DNA of 64,000 nucleotides from Serpula lacrymans var. lacrymans S7.9 (GCF_000218685.1 NW_006763291.1:2140308-2204307); one strand, 5' to 3'. Positions 34,842 through 47,308 are shown, numbered from the stretch's first letter. The notes: generated by a model not told the origin, from the sequence alone. Numbers and translations are program-made.

Positions 34842-36969
34842 ATGTCTGTTGGTCCTCTACTGTTCGATATGCCCGTCCTAGCTCTTGTCTTAATTTTCCT
34901 CAGGGCAAGGGTTTTATTGCCGTCGGGTCCCAGGTCTTTGCCTGTGTTGGGCAACGTGCTTGGTTTAAATCCCAACAAGCCCTGGATCACTTATGCGGAC
35001 TGGGCAAAGGTTCACGGTATGCTGAAACGGTTTCAACCGTCACATCTTTATTGGGAGCTATCTATTCTAATGCTTACCAGGTGATCTCGTGTACTCCCGT
35101 TTACTCAACCAAGAAATCATCGTTTTCAATTCCGAAAAAGTGGCTAAGGATCTCCTTGAGCGTCGTGCAAATAACTACTCTGATAGACCACAGTTCATTA
35201 TAATTGCCTTGTGCGTAGCTTTATTGTACACCTCGAGAAACATTATCTGAATGTCATTTTTGTGATTTATGCAGGTTTGGAGGGAGTTTCAATTCAGCAT
35301 TGCTCAACTATGGCAACAGATGGCGATTGCATAGGCGGTTGTTCCAGCAGGCCTTTCGAGCTGACGCGGCTATGATCTATCGACCTACACAGTTGCGTAA
35401 AGTACACCAGCTTCTAGCCAACTTGCTTGAAACCCCCGGAGAATATTCTGACCACTTGCAAATGTAAATAAATCGAAGCAACAGAACTTTTTGTGTAAAA
35501 TAACTGATGTTTGAATCATAGGCTATCTACAGCTGTAATAATGGCAGTGGCATATGGATATGACCCAGCATCCCGCCATGACCCTTTAGTAATGGCTGTG
35601 GAGCGCACGGCAAATATGCTCGCCAAAGCCTCAACACCCGAGGGAGCTGCGGTCCTTAGTGTATTTCCATTTTGTGAGCATTTCGCTGATATATATGTAT
35701 TCATCTTGTCTCATTGTCAAGTTGGCATGTAGTGTGACACATTCCTCCTTGGTTCCCCGGAGCGGATTTCAAGCGTAAAGCCCTCGAATGTCAGGAGCTG
35801 ACGGTTAATGTTATTGAAGCTCCCTTCCAGTATGTAAAGCAAAATATTGTGTGTCCTCTTCATTTTCTGTGGAAGAGCTGTGTCTGAGATTATGATAGGC
35901 AGCAGGTACAGCAAAACCATCGATGGTCTCTGATCTGCTTAGCCGAATGAAAGCAGATGATGATTCTTACGAGCTTGCAATCAAACATACTTCCGCCAGC
36001 GCTTTCCTGGGTAAGCACTTTCGATCATATGTTTACATTTACATTTACTTACAGGTACACTTTCCATAGCTGCATCTGAAATGGTCAGTCGCATTTGAAG
36101 TATCCTCATATCTTGCCTTCATCAATAAATTTAGACTGCTTCGGCGCTCAAAATCTTCATGCTTGCGATGTTCCTTTATCCTGATGTGCAACGAAAGGCA
36201 TGGCTGGAGATAGACTCGGTGGTAGGTCAAAACAGACTTCCAGACTTCAACGATAGGCCATCGTTGCCTTACATAGAAGCTATTCTTCGTGAGACGTTCA
36301 GATGGCACCCTGGAGTCCCCCTTGGTAAGCAAAGTCCATCTGAATGCTTGTTTCTCAGCCAACAGCGTATATGTAGGAGTCTCTCACGCTACTATGAATG
36401 ACGATCATTTCGGAGGTTATTTTATCCCGAAAGGTTTGAGTTCGCTATCTCCTCCCGTTAACACACTAATATCGAGTAGGAGCAATAGTGATGGCCAATA
36501 TATGGTTTGTGTTTACACATTGTAATTTAGTGTTATCCGTCGTATCTCACATACAAACTCGCAGGGCGATGTCGCACAATGAAGATAAATATCCAGACTC
36601 AGATGAATTCAAACCCGAGCGGTTCTTTATGCCAGATGGAAAGCTAAACAACGATAACGTTAGCTTCGTTTTTGGATTTGGAAGACGAGTTTGCATAGGC
36701 CGTCATATTGCTGACGCAACAGTATGGGCCGCTATTGTATCCATATTGGCTGCATTCAGCATCACAAAAGCAAAAGATGAACAGGGCAATGATATTGAAG
36801 TTAGTCCGCAATGGTCAGTTGGAATAACTACGTGAGTTCTCTTAGGTTGGTTCCATCACTCTTTCTGAATTCTGATATCAGCCACCCGCTCCCATACCCG
36901 TGCCGGATTGAACCACGGTCAGGAATGAGCTCCGAGAAGCTGATGCAAATGATTAATTCTCATAAGTGA
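34842..36969 (+). CDS. Cytochrome P450 with in-frame TGA at one junction
   Basis: This is a membrane-bound fungal P450 related to the copy at 1-1707. Exons: 34842-35016, 35081-35210, 35275-35463, 35522-35673, 35733-35848, 35899-36010, 36055-36083, 36135-36324, 36377-36433, 36480-36504, 36565-36831 and 36882-36969. An N-terminal anchor is followed by LLPSGPRSLPVLGN, FGGSFNSALLNYGNRWRLHR, IPPWFPGADFKRKA, the ExxR helix (AILRETFRWHPGVPLG) and the heme loop FGFGRRVCIGR with its cysteine. Two oddities stand out. The exon at 35733 reads TG TGA CAC ATT, placing a stop (35735-35737) just before IPPWFPG; no other AG in that intron avoids a stop. The I-helix reads SIAASEMTAS where most P450s have AGADTT. 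The gene is otherwise intact to the TGA at 36967-36969. It may be a very young pseudogene, or splicing may differ from what I can see. Confidence 0.82.
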
Positions 36970-37264
36970 AATTTGAACCATGGTATAACTTGTCATTGTT
37001 CTACGATTGTATGCAGTGCGCTGAGTTTTCTCTATGTAACAACTTGGAGAAGGAATGAGAATTAATTAACTTTTAGACATATCCAGAGCTTGAATGATGG
37101 GCTCTGCAGGAGCTACAGTCCTTTGTTGTTCGCTCAGTGCTCACGCCCAGTCGGAAATGACAAAATATATGCCGAATTAGATAGGATCCTGTCGAATCAG
37201 ACCATTTACATCGAATCTAATCTAATCATAAAGTATTCTCACGGTTTTTGAGACGTGGCTTGAA

Positions 37265-37430
37265 ACAACAGAATGCTGCAATTGCGTGTGATCTCGTGCA
37301 ATTGTACACAAAGCAATGCAATATAGTGTCGCACATTCATGCACACATGCACCACTGTGCAGTGCAATCATGCATTCACTGCTTGCACAATCACGTGCCC
37401 ATATATTTGGTCACATTTTGCACCATGTTC
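37265..37430. repeat. TGCA-rich cluster
   Basis: The words TGCAATTG, ATGCAAT, TGCACACATGCAC and GTGCAGTGCAATCATGCAT recur within about 165 bp of otherwise non-coding DNA. The spacing is irregular, so it is not a clean tandem array. Confidence 0.4.
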
Positions 37431-37959
37431 GATTTCCTTCCTCTGTTCTGTACCACCATCTCGACCACAATCTTTACTAACTTTGGTATTTCCCATGTAT
37501 CGGACAGGTCTGCACTCACTTAACAAGGGATTTTGATGGATAGTGCAAAACTGTGAGAAGCAACACGATTAACTTAAAGTGAAGACCAAGGTAAGTAAGT
37601 ATCTTTCAGATGTCCTTTCTTTACCGCTAATATATTGTTTGTGCTAGTACAAGTGGCCGCGGGAAAGTCAAAGACTCGAGGCCAAATCAATAGCCCTTCC
37701 TTTCGAAGCGCATTTAATGAGGTAGGCTTTTGTTTATGGCCTCTTTCCAACTGATACTTCAAACAGAAGGTCACCTCTGAGGCTGCAATGTGCGTACACA
37801 GTTGTTTCTGAGGCATTGTGTCTAACTATCTACCTAGAAACCTCCAGCTAAGGCTTTCAAAGCGAAATAGCAGTGCCAAAAGGGCCATTTTGGTGTATTG
37901 ATGAGGGTAATTGTTTGCAGGGAGCCAGATGGCTTATATGTATATGTTATGTCCCCCCT

Positions 37960-38260
37960 CTCATTTGCTTTCATTGCTACATATCATTCATATTCGCTAC
38001 CATTTGTTTTAATTCAATGTAATTAGTATAGTTTTGAATTCAGTTTGATTCGCTGTGATTCAAATATTCTGTATATTTGTGAAGCAGATTATAAAGAGCC
38101 ATCTAACTAAATCAAATGATTTCTGTACTACCGCTGTGGTTAGATATGAACCTTTTACATTCGAAAATAATCTAGGATTACGGTAGTTTTAAGATATATA
38201 TCGAATTACATTGAATATCCGACGAAATTCGATGTGATTCGGTATATATTTTGTCGTTTC
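37960..38260. repeat. AT-rich degenerate repeat stretch
   Basis: Variants of AATTCRAT/GATTCG words (for example TTTGATTCGCTGTGATTC and AATTCGATGTGATTCGG) recur in an AT-rich background. It resembles an old, mutated simple repeat. Confidence 0.35.
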
Positions 38261-41200
38261 CGACTGGGGCTCACGCGCAGGGCGATACTTAGTCTCCCTT
38301 GCTGACCTAATTCAATGTATTGATGATAGTCGATCGATATCTTGTAAATAGGCGATACTGCCCATCTTCCGGACTCGACATCGTGGGAGCCTTCTCAGAA
38401 AACCCTGAAGTTCAACGCAGAACCTTGGCACATATTTTCGCCTGGTGTCGCTCGTATTTTTGGCCAGCAGACAAGTAGAAAGTTGGTGCGATGACTCATG
38501 TGGACTTTAAGCTGGATACTGCAAAAATTTGATGGTTAATTAAATGTCTATCCCTCACGGATAAATGCGTTGAACTCTACCTCTTCCAAGATAATATGCA
38601 TGTAGTCCGCCGGCGGTGGCGAGACATCCTTATTCGTACACAGGTACAGCAAGAGCCGAAGAACTGTAATCACGACACTGGCGACGGCGCATTCTACTTT
38701 CTCCATTCATCTCCTGTGATGCGGCTGGTTTACTGTGTCACTTTTCAGGCTAGGCAACAAGTAAACCAGCACATGCCTCCCAGGATCATTTTCTGACACC
38801 CTGTATGCGCAACGGTTGACTAGGCAGGGTTGCGCTGACGTGCAAGATGTATTCAGGTGAAACGTGTTCTCCCACTTCGTCAAGCTCTTCTAATGATGTA
38901 AGGAATCCACCGCCTTCAACCTGAGCGTGGTTATTCGGCGACACTTTGGCAGCCATTTGTGGTAGTCCTTATCCCCATTCTTTGCGAAGTCGCAGTACGA
39001 TCGAAGCATGCAGCAGTGCTCGCCTAACACGGCTATCCCCATTCAAGCTTCAAGAGTTGCTGTAATCGAACCTGGCCAAGCCCCTTTTCTTCAGCTCTCC
39101 TAAAAGGCTTTTGATTGCCTGTCAAGGCGATCAACGTCACCGGTCAACCGTCATGACGGCGACATTAGTATCGGTTATCTGTCCCATATCGATGGTAGGT
39201 ACCTATCTTATCTGCAGTAATCTGATGGCTTTAACAACCCATTGTGACTTCACTCTGATTCCTTTCTGCAGTCAATGTGTTAGGTAAAACCAGGCGTCAA
39301 ATCGGCAACCTCCCCAGTTATTTATTATTCAACGTACTCCCGGTTGTAAAATTTGTGATGGGTAAACAGAGCTTGATCGGCCGTATCCTCCAAGTCTTTT
39401 TATCTGCAAGATAGCTTCTCTGGGATTGGAGCGATAGCTTTCTTCTTTCTTACGCACGTTCTCTATTTGATCTTGCGTCATCTTCTCACTCATCCTCTTT
39501 TGACAGCATTTTTGTTCCCAAGTTGAAGCGAATGGGAGCTGTACACCTCTCTTTGACCCTGTTCTGGAGATTCGAAAAATATGTACGACCCAATGAGTAC
39601 ATGAGGGGACGAGCATGATGTCCCTACCAATTCCTTCCAGGTTGGCATCAGTGTCAAGTAACCCTGAAATCGTCGCGAACAAGCTCAGCAGCTGGGGCCA
39701 TCATTTGCCTATCTTTGAATTCCCTTACCTGGGAGGTTGACCACCAAAGTCCTGGAGTTCATTAGCAATGTGCCAATCCTCCAAAGTACCTCTGACCTCA
39801 TGCGAGCCTGCCGAGGCTTGCTCTGGCTTTTTCATATTTGTCCAGGGCGTGTACCTCGTTCTTGTTCTAAAATATCACAATTTCAACGACTCTTTGCGCT
39901 CACCACCAAGTTCAGCCATTCCTCCAGTTGTTCCTGTCCCTGTCTATTTCTGCCTCCCAACTCCACACCACACTCCTAGAATATGCATAACTCAGTGTTT
40001 CGTAGCACATCTCCGTTTTCTGGTTAGGATCCGCATTCTCAGATATGCGACGCGCCGCGGCTCTTTTGTTCGCCGTGTGCTGCCCCTAATTACCCGTTAT
40101 TATCCGCCCGTACCCAATTAGGAGATGAAGCCTGGATGATCATGGAGAGAATCCGCGAGGCCTTGTGAGGGACTGTGCAGAACAATCGCGATGCTGAAAA
40201 AAAAAAAACCCTTACCCTTTGCAGCATGATCTACTAGTCAACGATATGATCTAACTACTATCTTTAAAGCAGGGAGCTTTGTGCACCTAGCACTCTGATA
40301 TGAAATAGTAAGCCACACACGGTCAATGTTATGTCCCACAGTATGACCATGCTTCTGCCCCTGAAAGTGTGTTCTATCAATCTCTACTTCGGACAATTGA
40401 ATGTGTGGCTAACACGAGGATTGGTGCCCCATTACTAGATGTAGTGAGCTACTATCGAACTATATATATAAGACTATCTTGGCAAATGGAACACGCTGAG
40501 CTCGCAAGGCGGTTTCATTGACTCTGGTTTTTGCTATCTACTCGAGGTTGGCCCCATGACATTCTCCAAAGCTGCGAATAGTAAACTGACGAAAAAGTGG
40601 TGTGCTATGAGTCACCGAGGAATCAGAAGGGGAAAATATGTTCCCACTATTTGCTAATAGCTTTTCGGAAGACGAAAGCACGAGAGCCTAAAAAATTTTA
40701 ATTGAACAGAACAAGCTAACATACGGACTACTTATTTTTAAGTGTACTTCTGTTACGTTGGAAGTTCAGGCAAGGTAAGGTTGCTGATTGCACGAGGATT
40801 GTCTTGGAGAGAACCACTTCCAAGGCTTGATGTTTCTCGTAAGTATCAAAGGTCCTGCATTCGTTATCTGCCAACACAGCACAAGAGGTCGACAGCATCA
40901 TGATGCAATGGCAGGTTCTATAGTCTTGGTATGCCGTGAATCCGCAGAGACGAGCCCTCAACAAGCCGCCCGGGGGCCGCCCGGGAGTGGAGTTTGATAG
41001 GGCAACGCTTGGCCATCCGAGCCGAGCCGAACGGAGTTCCTTCCAGATATGGCCCGTAAGATGAATACTACTTTCCTGATATGGAAATAGACTAGATTTG
41101 TTGCCGACTGAAAGCGGTTACACCACGGAGATGGCGACAGATCTATCGTGTGTATCTATCTTTTTGCTTGTTCGTTCCTTTGTGCAAATGCATTGACTTT

Positions 41201-41261
41201 TCTTTTACTACATATAGCACAATTTGGCAGGCGTGCTCGTTTTGCTGTTGTCCCTCTTCCA

Positions 41262-42994
41262 ATGGCATCCTCTTCAAGGCTCCCCTCTCGGTCCCGGAAT
41301 CATAACCCTCTCGTTTCTGAGGTATTCCGCCCAAAGTTACCCCTCGACCCTTTCAGCAAGCTCAATACCATCCGGGAGCCATGGACATTGAAGATAGAGA
41401 CCGTTCTTGCATGCATCAGTGAAATTCGTCGAGAGGTCATACTTGTGCTCGGTGGTAAGTCCTTCATTAGTCATGTCTCCTCAATATCAGCGACTGACTG
41501 AGCGTAGCTCCTTCTTTGAGGGATCTGGGTTCCATAGTGAACTCTCAACAATTAGCTTCGTCTTTATTGATATTGGCTACTCACCAACCTCCCGTCATTC
41601 CTGCCTCTGTTCGCCCAGCTGTTTGCGTCTTACATCTCACTACCCCTCTCGCCGTCGAGAGCACGGGGGCCGTGCGCCTCGTCAATTTGCTCGAATGTGC
41701 TGAGCGCATTGGACGTATATGGAGAAAGCAGGGTGGGTCAGGTGTCCGCGAACTCTCGGAGAGTGAAAATGGTCTTGATCCTGTTGCAACCGTCCCCTGC
41801 AACCTCTTCCGCGCTACCTTTCCACAGAGTTCCCCACCATCTCCCCTGTCCTCTCCAGAGATACTGAGGAGCTCGAACTCATCATATCGCTCATCTATAG
41901 TCTCGTCACCAAAGATACTGTCACACAAACACTCCTCTTCGTTTCCGGTTGTGGACCCTATGCAGCGCCCCTTTGATGTCATCCTCAATTTCTTGCCTCA
42001 AAACCTGAGCGACAAGTCTCTTCTGAAGCAGTCGATTCTGATTACTACTATCAGTCGCCCCTACCTTGTTGCTGCTAAACCTGTGTCGCCCAACTTCTCT
42101 ACCAAATCCCTGAATGCCCAATCGCGTAGGCGTTCATTGCTCCGAAGAAGTTCAACGTATACTTCGCCTCCCACCCCAGCTTATGGAAGTCGAGATTCAC
42201 TGTCAACGAGTTTAACATCAGCCTTCTCTACCCCTTCGTCGTTGAAGGCTCACCTCGTGCACTTGCTTCCTCTCACCGAACAAGCTTCCTTCGCTCAAGA
42301 GAAGCTTATAAACAGTATGGAATCTTTTCAGCTCTCTTTCTCTCAGCCTACGTCCATGGATGGCTCCCAATGCGATGCCCTTGAACGGGCATCGTCTTTT
42401 ATCATGCCCGTGGGGGCTCTCCGTGATATGGTCCACTATTCTCCTTCGTCGTCGTCTTGGTCGTCGTGCTCTGGGGATGACGTTGCTGAATGGTCAATTG
42501 CGGACCTTGTCTTAAGCGGCTCTCTGGACCAACCGATGAACACGCTCGAAATGGACCAACCGCAGCGTGCATGGATAAGCAGTGCTATGGACTTTGCCTT
42601 TACATCGTCGGACAGTCGACCCCTTTCAGCTACTTCGCTTACCCAGCCCAGCCCGACGTTTTCTGGTCGTGAGCGCAAGCGCGACAGTGGAGTCAATTGG
42701 AACCCGGCGCAGGTGTATGATGATCGTTCTATCTTGCGCGTTGCTACACCTCTTCCCACCTCGCCAGAAAAGGTTCATCGACACTCCGTAGTGCGCATCT
42801 CCAATGGTCTTCCTACTCCTCCCAACTCGGACGAGTCTGAAAGTGATAGTGAGGGTATAGAAGCTCGTCGCAAGTCATCGTTTGTCTCGACATTTACTGG
42901 CGTGAAGGGTTGTTTGGACGAGGAGAACGAGAAAATGGTCAAAGCGAAGAAGATGAAATGGAGATTTTGGAAGGCACGTTCTACTACCTCTTAA
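41262..42994 (+). CDS. Ser/Pro-rich protein, unknown function
   Basis: I do not recognise a family. Two exons (41262-41454 and 41508-42994, joined at phase 1) give 559 aa. The first 190 residues look folded: PWTLKIETVLACISEIRREV, SLRDLGSIVNSQQLASSLLI, VLHLTTPLAVESTGAVRLVN, ECAERIGRIWRKQGG. The rest is mostly disordered and Ser/Pro/Thr-rich with likely phosphosites, and holds an isolated helical stretch (HLLPLTEQASFAQEKLINSM). A basic terminus, KAKKMKWRFWKARSTTS, closes it. The start has a good context (AATGG after a C-rich leader). mL59 follows on the same strand about 370 bp downstream; no functional link is implied. Confidence 0.75.
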
Positions 42995-43365
42995 GTTAAA
43001 AGGATTGATATCTGTGATGATGGACTAACTACCTTCGGATCTATGGATGGACTCGAGCATCGTGGCATTTTTTCTTAGTATAAGCTCTCAGTTACGGACT
43101 TGCACATTCTCATTGTTAAATCTACCTTCGTTTGACTTTTTTTTTTTTGCTCTCGCTCTATAGCTACTTCGTTTGCATCACGCATTTACATGTCATCTAA
43201 CGAATATCTAAAATATCTACCATGCTGAATAGTAATCTTCATTCTAACTATGAAAAGACATTGACTGAGGACCCTAACCTTAGTCAGCGACACGCCGCGG
43301 TCATTTCCGAGACTGCAGCCACCGCCAGTCTTCGTCTTGTGCTCAGTCAGAGTAAAAGAGCAGCC

Positions 43366-44010
43366 ATGGCTCTCCAAGCCGTCAAAAAATTTAGAATAAA
43401 AGAACTGAAGGCTATTTCTCCACGAAACATCTCTCCATCTCAGTCTACACCTAAACCATCGCTTCCTAATGCTGTAACTCGCTCAAATCCTTTCCTGCCT
43501 CACCGCAACCCCAACACAGGGCGATGGATTCCACCCAAATACTCCCTCCGTCAGCAAGCCGACTTGGTGAAAAAAGCGAAGCAGACCAACACGCTCGCTC
43601 TCATTCCTCCAGGTCCCAAGCTGTCCGTACTAGAGGCGACTGTAGCGCGACAACACTCCCTGCCCGTTTCTGTCCGTCCCCAGCCGTGGTCGAAGCCAGT
43701 TGAGTGGGAAGGACAGGTGAAAGAACGTGTTGTTCCAGGAGCAGATATCGGGAACAGGCTGTATGCGGGTAAGAAGCGTATGTTCAAAGGGCACAAATGG
43801 GAGCGCGTGCTGGAGGGCAAGACGAAGCGCAAGGCCATGCTTATGCGCGACATGGGGAAGCGGATTACGAGGTTCAAACAGGTAAGTGGCGTCTTGAATA
43901 CTTTTAACATAGGCTTTACTTACATCCTGATCCACAAGCATTACAAACGGAGACGTCCACATCCTCTCAAGCCGCCTCGCACGTCGAAGAGCCAGAAGTT
44001 ACCATTTTAG
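43366..44010 (+). CDS. MRPL25: Mitochondrial large-subunit ribosomal protein mL59 (MRPL25)
   Basis: This is a structural protein of the fungal 54S mitoribosomal subunit. The ATG at 43366 opens MALQAVKKFRIKELKAISPR, a basic N-terminus. The signature NPFLPHRNPNTGRWIPPKYS follows, then LRRQ-like LRQQADLVKKAKQTN and IPPGPK, and a basic C-terminal half (KERVVPGADIGNRLYAGKKR, FKGHKWERVLEGKTKRKAML). Exons are 43366-43881 and 43939-44010. The 57-nt intron is a multiple of three without a stop, so an unspliced product would keep frame; the spliced form ends FKQHYKRRRPHPLKPPR and a few more residues. The length is about 195 aa, or 214 if unspliced. An in-frame upstream extension to 43222 exists but lacks family similarity. 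Confidence 0.88.
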   Translation: MALQAVKKFRIKELKAISPRNISPSQSTPKPSLPNAVTRSNPFLPHRNPNTGRWIPPKYSLRQQADLVKKAKQTNTLALIPPGPKLSVLEATVARQHSLPVSVRPQPWSKPVEWEGQVKERVVPGADIGNRLYAGKKRMFKGHKWERVLEGKTKRKAMLMRDMGKRITRFKQVSGVLNTFNIGFTYILIHKHYKRRRPHPLKPPRTSKSQKLPF

Positions 44011-47000
44011 CGGTAGAACACGACCGCTACTATTACCGGTGCCTCTCAGTAGCTGGCTCATTGCGACGTCGGTCTACTAGCTACGGAAAAATATATCTTG
44101 TTTAATGCGCTTTCCGTTCATCTCACTACGGTGGTCAACATGAAGAGTAGCGACAAGAATAAAATCGCATACATGGAATATCAAACTTGACTTTGACTCC
44201 TTTTTCAGCACAGTGATAACTAATCTTGTCACTTTCACCTTCCCACCTAGGACCGCTTCCTGGAAGCACTGTTCCCCATTTTGTGAAAGTCACATTGACC
44301 GTATGTGCAGTTTTAGTCCCGAATACACATCAAATGCAAAGAACACACATTTTTACACCCTCGCAGCAAGAGGATATACAAGATATACAAGCATTTAGAG
44401 GGTCTCGCTAGCCCTATGGATTTCACTCTGATCCAGCCAGCTAGACCTTATCTCGCAAAGTTAGGGCCTACAAACTCTCGAGTCGTGATGTTTTACAACA
44501 CGGGGAGAAAAGATGGTTTTTTTCTCGGTCTGGAATTGGCGTTTATCCTTTTTCCTGATAAAAGACTATTTCAACTCATTTTTTGGACAGCGGGGCTGGC
44601 AAAGGCTTGGCTTGGGTCGCACTGTGGTGAATCTAGTACGTTCAACGCTCTTTCTCCTCAGCCCTGGATTTGACAACATTATCTTAAGACGCTTCCTCTC
44701 AGCTACTGGTACCATTTGTTGCATGAAGTATATCTGTAAGTTATTTACCTTCATCAAACGATTCTAAAATATCCAACAAACCTGAGGACAAATTTCACAG
44801 ATTGTGGTAATGTACGCAAAATAAAAGGACACTCCATTACTTTGTTGCGACTTTGCCAAACGCTCTCGTTCTGATATTTGATTTATATTCCCACGTTGAG
44901 TACCATCCCAGCTACTTCGTTGAGTTGTGACCATTTTTCGAAGCCTAGGAATGTACCCTTGGATAATCTATCACCAGGATTTATTTCTGCTGGGATCTTT
45001 GACTTCCTATTCTGACCTAGTTCTAAAGTTAGGGGATTAGCGTGTGATCGAGAATTGTATAGCAAGCATGCTTCGTCACCCAGTTCGAAGGTACAGTCGG
45101 TATCCGGCGGCCATGTTGTCGTTGCCCAATGTCAAGCAAATTCGATCTGTAGTCACTTATTTTGTGGTCGCTAGTTTCACCTGGAATAGGTGTGTTGTTC
45201 TCACCTCGCTTTCCAGTTCATTCAGCCATCACCTCAGCATTCTCATGCTGACCGAGAAATTCCACAGTATACGCAACGTGCAAAGTCAGCTGTCTATCAG
45301 CTCTGTTGCATATTTGATTTGTCCCAGAGCTTTGGTTTCAAGTTGGGATATTGCTCTCACACCGGGGTGAATGCAGACTTAGATCTCTTTGCGAGTACCA
45401 CACTTTCGTTCGCAAGGTACAAGATATAAACCCCTTTCCCATTGCTTTGGTGCCGCCGTCATCGACAAACGAGGGGCATGCATCGACCACGCAGTTTTGA
45501 AACGCTGTGAGCTGAGTGGCATTTTCTGATTTTCGATCCGAAGCTGTTATCGCGTTACTCTCGATCGATCAATCTCGAAGGACCACATGCAATTAACACA
45601 ATCCTCGAAGCCACTGGCACCTGCCAACTCGTACCACTCTTTAAAGTTTTTCGAGACACCGGCTCGCGCTGACGTTGTGGCAACTCTTTGTAAATTTCGC
45701 ACTGTCAATATTGTAGAAGACTTCCATTCCATAATCGGATTAGTTCCTAATGGTTGCGGGCTGCCTTGGCCAGTCGGTTAGTTACTGCATGGACTGGTCA
45801 TTTTTGTGTACGTCTGACTCACCTCTAAGTTCGACAGCTCGAGAGATAGAGGGTCTTTTACAAACATAGAAAGGAATCATCATCGTGGTAATCCGAGGGA
45901 TTCGTTCGCCGATTCTGGGAATTCTCCGAGAGTGATCACCGTGGTGGTAACCATTCCTCGAGCGGTACTGCCGCTACTGCGGAACCCTCGACGCCCTCGA
46001 CGACCTGGCTGGTCATCGTCTACTTTGACTTGTCCAGAGGCCCCCTGATGCTGCAGCAGTCGTATGCCCCTTAACGGCCGGCGCTATGATTCGTTATTGA
46101 CGTCAGTGAGCGTCTAGTTTGCAGTCTAAACCGATCGAGATGCCATTGTCGGCACATGTATTGTTGCCGTTTTTTTTGCCGTAGCTTTGCGGGTGATGGC
46201 GGCTGTGTGTAATCTACAAACATCCGATAAGTCCTACAATCAGGTGTGTTCTTCTATAGAATCACGATGCTCGCAGAAAGATTGCTGAAGCCTCTGCAGG
46301 TTTTCCAGTCAATGCTTACAGATATCTCTGTATGAATTGTATCGGTACTGCGTGTAACCCAACCATCAAGAGAGGATGTCGAGTAGTTGGGTGATCGGTG
46401 GCATCCGACAACCAATGACAGGCCCTGTCATAATACACTCGCATTGCATCCGAGTCCGCGTAGCGAAAACCGTGGATATGACACGCATTGGTTGGGAGAT
46501 TCGGAACTGTGTGTTGTGGGGTTCATCACTTTGGCCACGTTTCCCGCAGCGCAGCAAGGCATGGCTGTTACAGTACACTTGGGTTTTGTGGGTCAGAGGA
46601 TACGATAGATTGAATATGGTGGTGTTTGAAGGTCATGGTGGGATAGGCTTTGTGTATTTGAGCAACTCCTGTGATAAATATGGTACAGTGGCTCCAGACA
46701 TAGGCCGCACCGCCAATCGCACCACACGTGATGATGGAATTGAATACTTCGATGTCATAAGTATAGAAAAGCCGCTCGTGGGCCGGCTCCATCTTGGACT
46801 TTTCATTGCCCTCTCTTACAAACGTCCATGTTTCGTCGTAATTTTGGCTGCTGAACATCTTTGACGGTCGCGATATTCCCACTTACCGTTGTGCGCAAGC
46901 TTGAACAAGCCCGACATCGTGTCGTGTTCACCTGCCAGCCCATTTCGTGATCTGCTTATAGACTAACCAGGTTTGTACGCGAACACCGGATTTTAGCTAA

Positions 47001-47308
47001 ACTGGTTTTGTTCCGTCCTGCAAAAGAGTGCAGGCATACTGGAAACGTGCTGTGAGATAGCGCCTCGGCTCTTTCTTTTCCTTAGACTTTCACCACCATC
47101 GCCCACCCAAAAAGATGGATGAGCGTCATCGAACCGTGTCGATGGTGCAAGTACGCCCACAACCCTTTCAGGTGTGTTCTATCATGAATCGAGACTCGAG
47201 TCTACTGGCAGCTAATAGCTTGTCGGGACCTTGTAGACAAGGGCAGTGCAATTTTTCAGAAAGTTCAATTTGCGAGGCAGATTTGCCTCTTCAAAATCGA
47301 AGGACGCT
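44011..47308. other. Gene-poor gap, about 3.3 kb
   Basis: No gene recognised. The largest open frame is 162 codons at 46376-46864 (plus), with nothing recognisable in it and no supporting splice structure. The stretch at 47115-47245 may hold a 5' leader or a first exon of the next gene. Confidence 0.45.

Larger units (their letters stand above)
36970..41261. other. Gene-poor gap, about 4.3 kb
   Basis: No complete gene could be assembled. Contents noted: a TGCA-rich cluster at 37265-37430; an AT-rich stretch with degenerate GATTCR-type words at 37960-38260; a segment at 39330-39870 on the minus strand with two or three open, splice-compatible stretches of unknown identity; a 12-A run near 40200; and a doubled 10-mer GCCGCCCGGG at 40965-40985. 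No transposase or reverse transcriptase motifs and no terminal repeats were recognised. Confidence 0.45.

Noticed and set aside
1..36969. Segmental duplication explaining both the P450 pair and the MFS pair
   Set aside because: The order and orientation of the pairs differ (P450-ALY-FMT-MFS versus MFS-ERG6-unknown-RAD52-P450) and the intervening genes are not duplicated, so a single block copy is not supported.
1..37000. Biosynthetic gene cluster built on the P450s and permeases
   Set aside because: No core enzyme (PKS, NRPS, terpene cyclase) or cluster regulator is present, and housekeeping genes separate the candidates.
43222..43365. N-terminal extension of mL59
   Set aside because: The frame is open, but the extra 48 residues show no similarity to the family, and the ATG at 43366 has the better context (CCATGG) and gives the usual mL59 start.
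46376..46864. 162-codon open frame in the 3.3-kb gap
   Set aside because: It has no recognisable domain and no flanking exons, and a competing open frame lies on the opposite strand. It is the length expected by chance in a gap of this size.
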